Assembly: GCA_022712735.1 (NCBI GenBank) | Contig: JAFLKA010000355.1 | Span: 1 to 5,943 of the forward strand | Length of the DNA stretch: 5,943 nucleotides | Source: Marinosulfonomonas sp. | GTDB lineage: Bacteria; Pseudomonadota; Alphaproteobacteria; Rhodobacterales; Rhodobacteraceae | Direction: 5' to 3' | In this document: positions 4,005 through 5,943 of the stretch, in pieces | Position numbering within the stretch: the first letter of the stretch is position 1 | How the letters are laid out: every line of letters begins with the position of its first letter | Notes under the pieces: generated by a model | What the model was told of the DNA's origin: nothing | The model's database searches: none | What the model saw: the letters and a program-made list of their open reading frames with translations, nothing else | Program-made: the position numbers and the translations under genes

Positions 4005-4730
4005 CTAGAAAGGCGCAACGCGAGGTCTACTACGGCCGCATTTCGAACATGCAAGCTTTTCCCTTAGATTTTCCAGAGTTGCGCCAGATGTTAAATATTT
4101 TTTCAGATCATTGTTCGGGATCACTTTGACTTCGTTCTCGCAGAAGAAATCAGAGCATCGTACCCCCATATTCAGGCCTGACTCCACCCACTCCAAAAGA
4201 GTGGAGTGAGGCTTGGATATTCGAGATAGCTCCCTCACCCAAGGCACGTAACTTCCATTTATCCAAGCCAGAAGTTCTTCCGGATCCGTTATATTTATTT
4301 GGGCAAACTCGGCACCGAATTTAGTTTTGCCGAGATTTCTGGTGGGGTGGTAATCTTTCCTACCGTCCATCATGAGGTCGGCTTCGTAAATCCAATCACT
4401 TTTAATGTGTCGTGAGAAAATTACTCTAATAGTGCAATCCATCTCATCGTATACCCCGCCTCTGCCAATTTCTACGAGCTGAGCGCCACCGCCGTTAATA
4501 TCCTGTCGGTATCTGGCATCAATACCAAATTTATGTCGAAAGAAGATACCATTCGTGTAAATTCCCCATGCAGTAGAAGCTAAATCGCGGCATGTGATTT
4601 TTAGTAGGCTGGTCTTCCCTTTTACAACCAAGTCTGGACCGGATTCCGCTGATAGGCGCACTTTATTCTGATCATCAAAATCAGCCTTCTGAGTGAGCTT
4701 CGGGTCAATAGTTATTTTGGTATATTGCAA
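4005..4730 (-). CDS. 241-aa hypothetical protein with C-terminal zinc ribbon
   Basis: I do not recognise the first ~185 residues. They look soluble with mixed strands and helices and contain GIYTNGIFFRHKFGIDARYR (56-75), INGGGAQLVEIGRGGVYDEM (78-97) and WVRELSRISKPHSTLLEWVE (164-183). The C-terminus has C192-x4-C197 and LREKLACSKCGRSRPRVAP with C228-x2-C231, a four-Cys zinc ribbon like the 'L...L.C..CG.R...V.P' tails of many small alphaproteobacterial proteins. The only usable start after the in-frame stop is TTG 4730 (or CTG 4736); a promoter at 4776-4804 fits this. A short in-frame ORF lies just upstream behind one TGA (4743-4799), so a 5'-truncated gene is an alternative. Function unknown; the gene stands alone facing fitAB. 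Confidence 0.6.
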   Translation of the reverse strand: MQYTKITIDPKLTQKADFDDQNKVRLSAESGPDLVVKGKTSLLKITCRDLASTAWGIYTNGIFFRHKFGIDARYRQDINGGGAQLVEIGRGGVYDEMDCTIRVIFSRHIKSDWIYEADLMMDGRKDYHPTRNLGKTKFGAEFAQINITDPEELLAWINGSYVPWVRELSRISKPHSTLLEWVESGLNMGVRCSDFFCENEVKVIPNNDLKKYLTSGATLENLREKLACSKCGRSRPRVAPF

Positions 4731-4742
4731 TCTCAGGACTCT

Positions 4743-4799
4743 TCAAATTTGAAACATCTTAGCCAAATCCTGTTTTGTATACTTCGGTGGGTGCGACAT
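4743..4799 (-). other. In-frame 18-codon ORF upstream of the 241-aa gene, separated by one TGA
   Basis: ATG 4799 opens MSHPPKYTKQDLAKMFQI, then TGA (4745-4743), and the same frame continues RVLR into TTG 4730 and the 241-aa protein. 'YTKQDLAKMF' resembles the first helix of some HTH/excisionase proteins. It may be an upstream peptide, the true N-terminus interrupted by a nonsense mutation, or chance: its ATG overlaps the -35 box of the likely promoter, so it might never be transcribed. AAGGA (4816-4812) is 12 nt upstream, longer than ideal. Confidence 0.3.
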
Positions 4800-4804
4800 G
4801 TAAA
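4776..4804 (-). promoter_or_regulatory. Candidate promoter of the 241-aa gene
   Basis: On the minus strand TTTACA (4804-4799, 5/6 to consensus), a 17-bp gap and TATACA (4781-4776, 4/6). Transcription would begin near 4769, giving an untranslated leader of about 40 nt before TTG 4730. Confidence 0.45.
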
Positions 4805-4836
4805 TCTGTCATCCTTGAGGCAAATGGCCCCTGCCC

Positions 4837-4849
4837 CGCCCTCTGGGCG
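4837..4849. repeat. Small GC-rich hairpin
   Basis: CGCCC-TCT-GGGCG, 5-bp stem with a 3-nt loop, 15 bp from the larger inverted repeat at 4865-4896. The two may act together as a termination or structural element. No T-tract follows on either strand. Confidence 0.35.
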
Positions 4850-4864
4850 TGTCACCGTGCCCTA

Positions 4865-4896
4865 GGTTTCAGCCGGCGCGGTGCGCGGCTGAAACC
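4865..4896. repeat. Strong GC-rich inverted repeat
   Basis: GGTTTCAGCCG (4865-4875) and CGGCTGAAACC (4886-4896) pair perfectly over 11 bp. The stem extends by CGC/GCG (4877-4879 with 4883-4885) after one bulged G (4876), closing on GGT. It sits in the gene-free region between the leftward 241-aa gene and the second leader. A transcription barrier, a protein site or a recombination/origin hairpin are all possible; there is no T-run and no iteron array nearby. Confidence 0.5.
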
Positions 4897-5058
4897 CAGA
4901 ACATCACACCTTTGCTTGAGCTGATCCAATAGTCAAAATCCCGTCTCTTACAGAGCCACGTTTTTTCTTTTGTATCATGCACCTTCAAAGCCGCGCTGAT
5001 CTGCCCATACGGGTGACGGTCGCTGGTGCTGGCGGATCTCCGATCCTGTTACAATCTT
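4897..5058. other. Gene-poor stretch upstream of leader copy 2
   Basis: I see no convincing gene here. A minus-strand mini-ORF, MIQKKKRGSVRDGILTIGSA followed by QAKV (4978-4904), starts with an ATGA overlap behind a longer antisense ORF. GAAGG is only 3 nt before its ATG, and it is more likely chance. TACAAT (5050-5055) is a good -10 for a rightward transcript starting near 5062, at the foot of the leader's first stem, but the -35 region (TGCTGG, 5027-5032) is poor. Confidence 0.35.
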
Positions 5059-5325
5059 GTCCCCTGGTATTTGGCTACGCCAGCCACCAGGGGACGTTGC
5101 TTTAGAACCCGCTGGGTTCTCGCGCCCGCAATCGAAATGGACAAGACCGTGTTGTCGGCTTCGCCTCCTGCCCGCACCAACCTTATCAATTTCCATGGCA
5201 GTTTCTCACTCCGGCACTTCGCCAGTGAATCAGAATTTAGAGGATGCGCCCCAAGGGGCTTTCTCAAATTCAGACGCCAAGGGGGCAGAAAGTCCCAACG
5301 GTTCACCACTTAGGAGACAAACAAA
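5059..5325 (+). promoter_or_regulatory. Structured leader element, copy 2 (upstream of the DUF3560 gene)
   Basis: This is the partner of copy 1; the shared block is 5095-5309 (identical runs at 5147-5178, 5209-5227 and 5282-5309). It opens with GTCCCCTGGT (5059-5068) paired perfectly with ACCAGGGGAC (5086-5095) around an inner TGGC-TAC-GCCA stem. Copy 1 has different sequence but also hairpins at this place. Then AGAACCC-GCT-GGGTTCT (5104-5120), CACT-TCGCC-AGTG and GCCC-CAAG-GGGC (5248-5259), the last with a changed loop relative to copy 1. CTCCT (within 5164-5170) could pair with the Shine-Dalgarno AGGAG (5312-5316). A -10-like TACAAT lies at 5050-5055. Confidence 0.65.
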
Positions 5326-5943
5326 ATGAACGCATATGAACAAAAGCAAGAAGATAAACGCCAACGCCTTTTGAACGCGGCAGACCGTCACGAAGTAAAA
5401 TCAGATGAAGCCTATGGCCGCGCTGACATGAGCGAAGAAAAATCAGGCATTCCGCTTGGTCAACCGATCCTTGTTGGGCATCACAGCGAAGGGCGGCACC
5501 GTCGCGCTATCGCCCGCGCCCATTCTGCTATGGATTCCAGCGTTAAACATAGCAAAACAGCAGATCATTTGCGAGCAAAAGCCGATGCCGTGGGTAGTGG
5601 TGGTGTCAGTAGTGACGACCCCGATGCGATTATCAAATTGCGCGAACAGCTTGGAAAACGCGAGACGGATCAGGCTAATATGAAGGCGGTAAACCGTATT
5701 ATCCGTAAGTGGGTAAAAAAAGGTGCTACCCATGAGGCGACGAATGAGAAATTCAATGATTACCATGCCGAGTTGGTGGCGGTTTCTGATATTTTCACAG
5801 AGAAGGCCGCGCGGATGCTTATCACGCCCGAATATGGCCGTTTCTATGGATTTCCGAGCTATAAACTAACCAACAACAACGCTGCCATTAAACGGCTAAA
5901 ATTGCGGATTGCAGAGCTTGAGAAACAAAGCGAGGCTGCCAGC
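5326..5943 (+). CDS. DUF3560 domain protein, 5' part (206 codons), cut by the window edge
   Basis: The frame is open from ATG 5326 to the right edge without a stop. MNAYEQKQEDKRQRL, then IPLGQPILVGHHSEGRHRR (42-60), AVGSGGVSSDDPDAI (88-102) and FPSYKLTNNNAAIKRLKLRI (176-195) are the hallmark of DUF3560, found mainly on plasmids and conjugative elements, often near antirestriction and partition genes. The remainder is charged and helical, probably coiled-coil. The activity of the domain is not established to my knowledge. AGGAG (5312-5316) precedes the ATG by 9 nt. It follows leader copy 2, the same arrangement as the DUF3768 gene. Full-length proteins are longer, so the C-terminus is missing only because the window ends. 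Confidence 0.9.
   Translation, partial: MNAYEQKQEDKRQRLLNAADRHEVKSDEAYGRADMSEEKSGIPLGQPILVGHHSEGRHRRAIARAHSAMDSSVKHSKTADHLRAKADAVGSGGVSSDDPDAIIKLREQLGKRETDQANMKAVNRIIRKWVKKGATHEATNEKFNDYHAELVAVSDIFTEKAARMLITPEYGRFYGFPSYKLTNNNAAIKRLKLRIAELEKQSEAAS

Noticed and set aside
3878..4129. Plus-strand ORFs 3861-4067 and 3878-4129
   Set aside because: No ribosome binding site, no recognisable motif, and they run antisense to the zinc-ribbon end of the 241-aa gene.
4181..4207. Inverted repeat ACTCCAC...GTGGAGT
   Set aside because: It lies within the 241-aa coding region, has alternative pairings and no context suggesting regulation; probably incidental.
4975..5196. Minus-strand ORF of 73 codons overlapping leader copy 2
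   Set aside because: Mostly antisense to the leader, with a composition typical of a shadow frame and no supporting start signal.
5049..5309. Minus-strand ORF of 86 codons across leader copy 2 (and similar minus-strand ORFs over copy 1 at 1627-1824), both containing a stretch like RAGGEADNT
   Set aside because: The shared peptide only reflects the identical 32-nt block; outside it the frames diverge and shift through small indels. Sequences like this are probably annotated by mistake as hypothetical proteins elsewhere.

Overview
The window looks like accessory DNA (plasmid or integrated mobile element) from an alphaproteobacterium, probably Rhodobacterales (Roseobacter group). This rests on protein types I recognise: a DUF3768 protein, a DUF3560 protein, HigB and FitAB toxin-antitoxin genes, and runs of very small ORFs. 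There are no housekeeping genes, rRNA, tRNA, transposase or CRISPR array. The taxonomy is inference from family knowledge; no search was run.

Layout. (1) Positions 1-225, minus strand: 5' part of a higB toxin gene running off the left edge, with a short promoter/operator region just upstream. (2) 365-1531, minus strand: a compact operon of five small genes, in transcription order a Ner/Nlp-like HTH regulator, a small Cys4 zinc protein, a 97-aa unknown, a glycine-zipper membrane protein and a 66-aa unknown. All four junctions carry the same start cassette (AAAGG-like Shine-Dalgarno, 9 nt, ATG overlapping a TGA), and two enclose 10-12 codon mini-ORFs. An orphan cassette follows the last gene. 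(3) 1547-1700: divergent control region with a 9-bp inverted repeat and a direct repeat spaced 20 bp. (4) 1674-3042, plus strand: a structured leader, then a DUF3768 gene and a 222-aa protein with a Cys-rich knuckle. (5) 3053-3781, plus strand: a complete FitAB-type toxin-antitoxin operon with a perfect 15-bp inverted repeat over its own promoter. (6) 3818-4804: a hairpin between convergent units, then a minus-strand 241-aa unknown with a C-terminal zinc ribbon. (7) 4805-5058: no convincing gene, several GC-rich hairpins. (8) 5059-5943, plus strand: a second copy of the leader, then the 5' part of a DUF3560 gene cut by the right edge.

The main discovery candidate is the leader. The same element of about 215 bp (1701-1918 and 5095-5309) lies directly upstream of two unrelated genes, ending just before their ribosome binding sites. 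It keeps identical blocks of 32, 28 and 19 nt and several hairpins. Its reading frames are not preserved by the small indels between copies, so it looks like a regulatory RNA or DNA element rather than a gene. A fragment of its 3' end may recur at 2320-2353 before the second gene. It could coordinate plasmid genes as a riboregulator or, more speculatively, as a single-stranded-DNA promoter used during conjugative entry.
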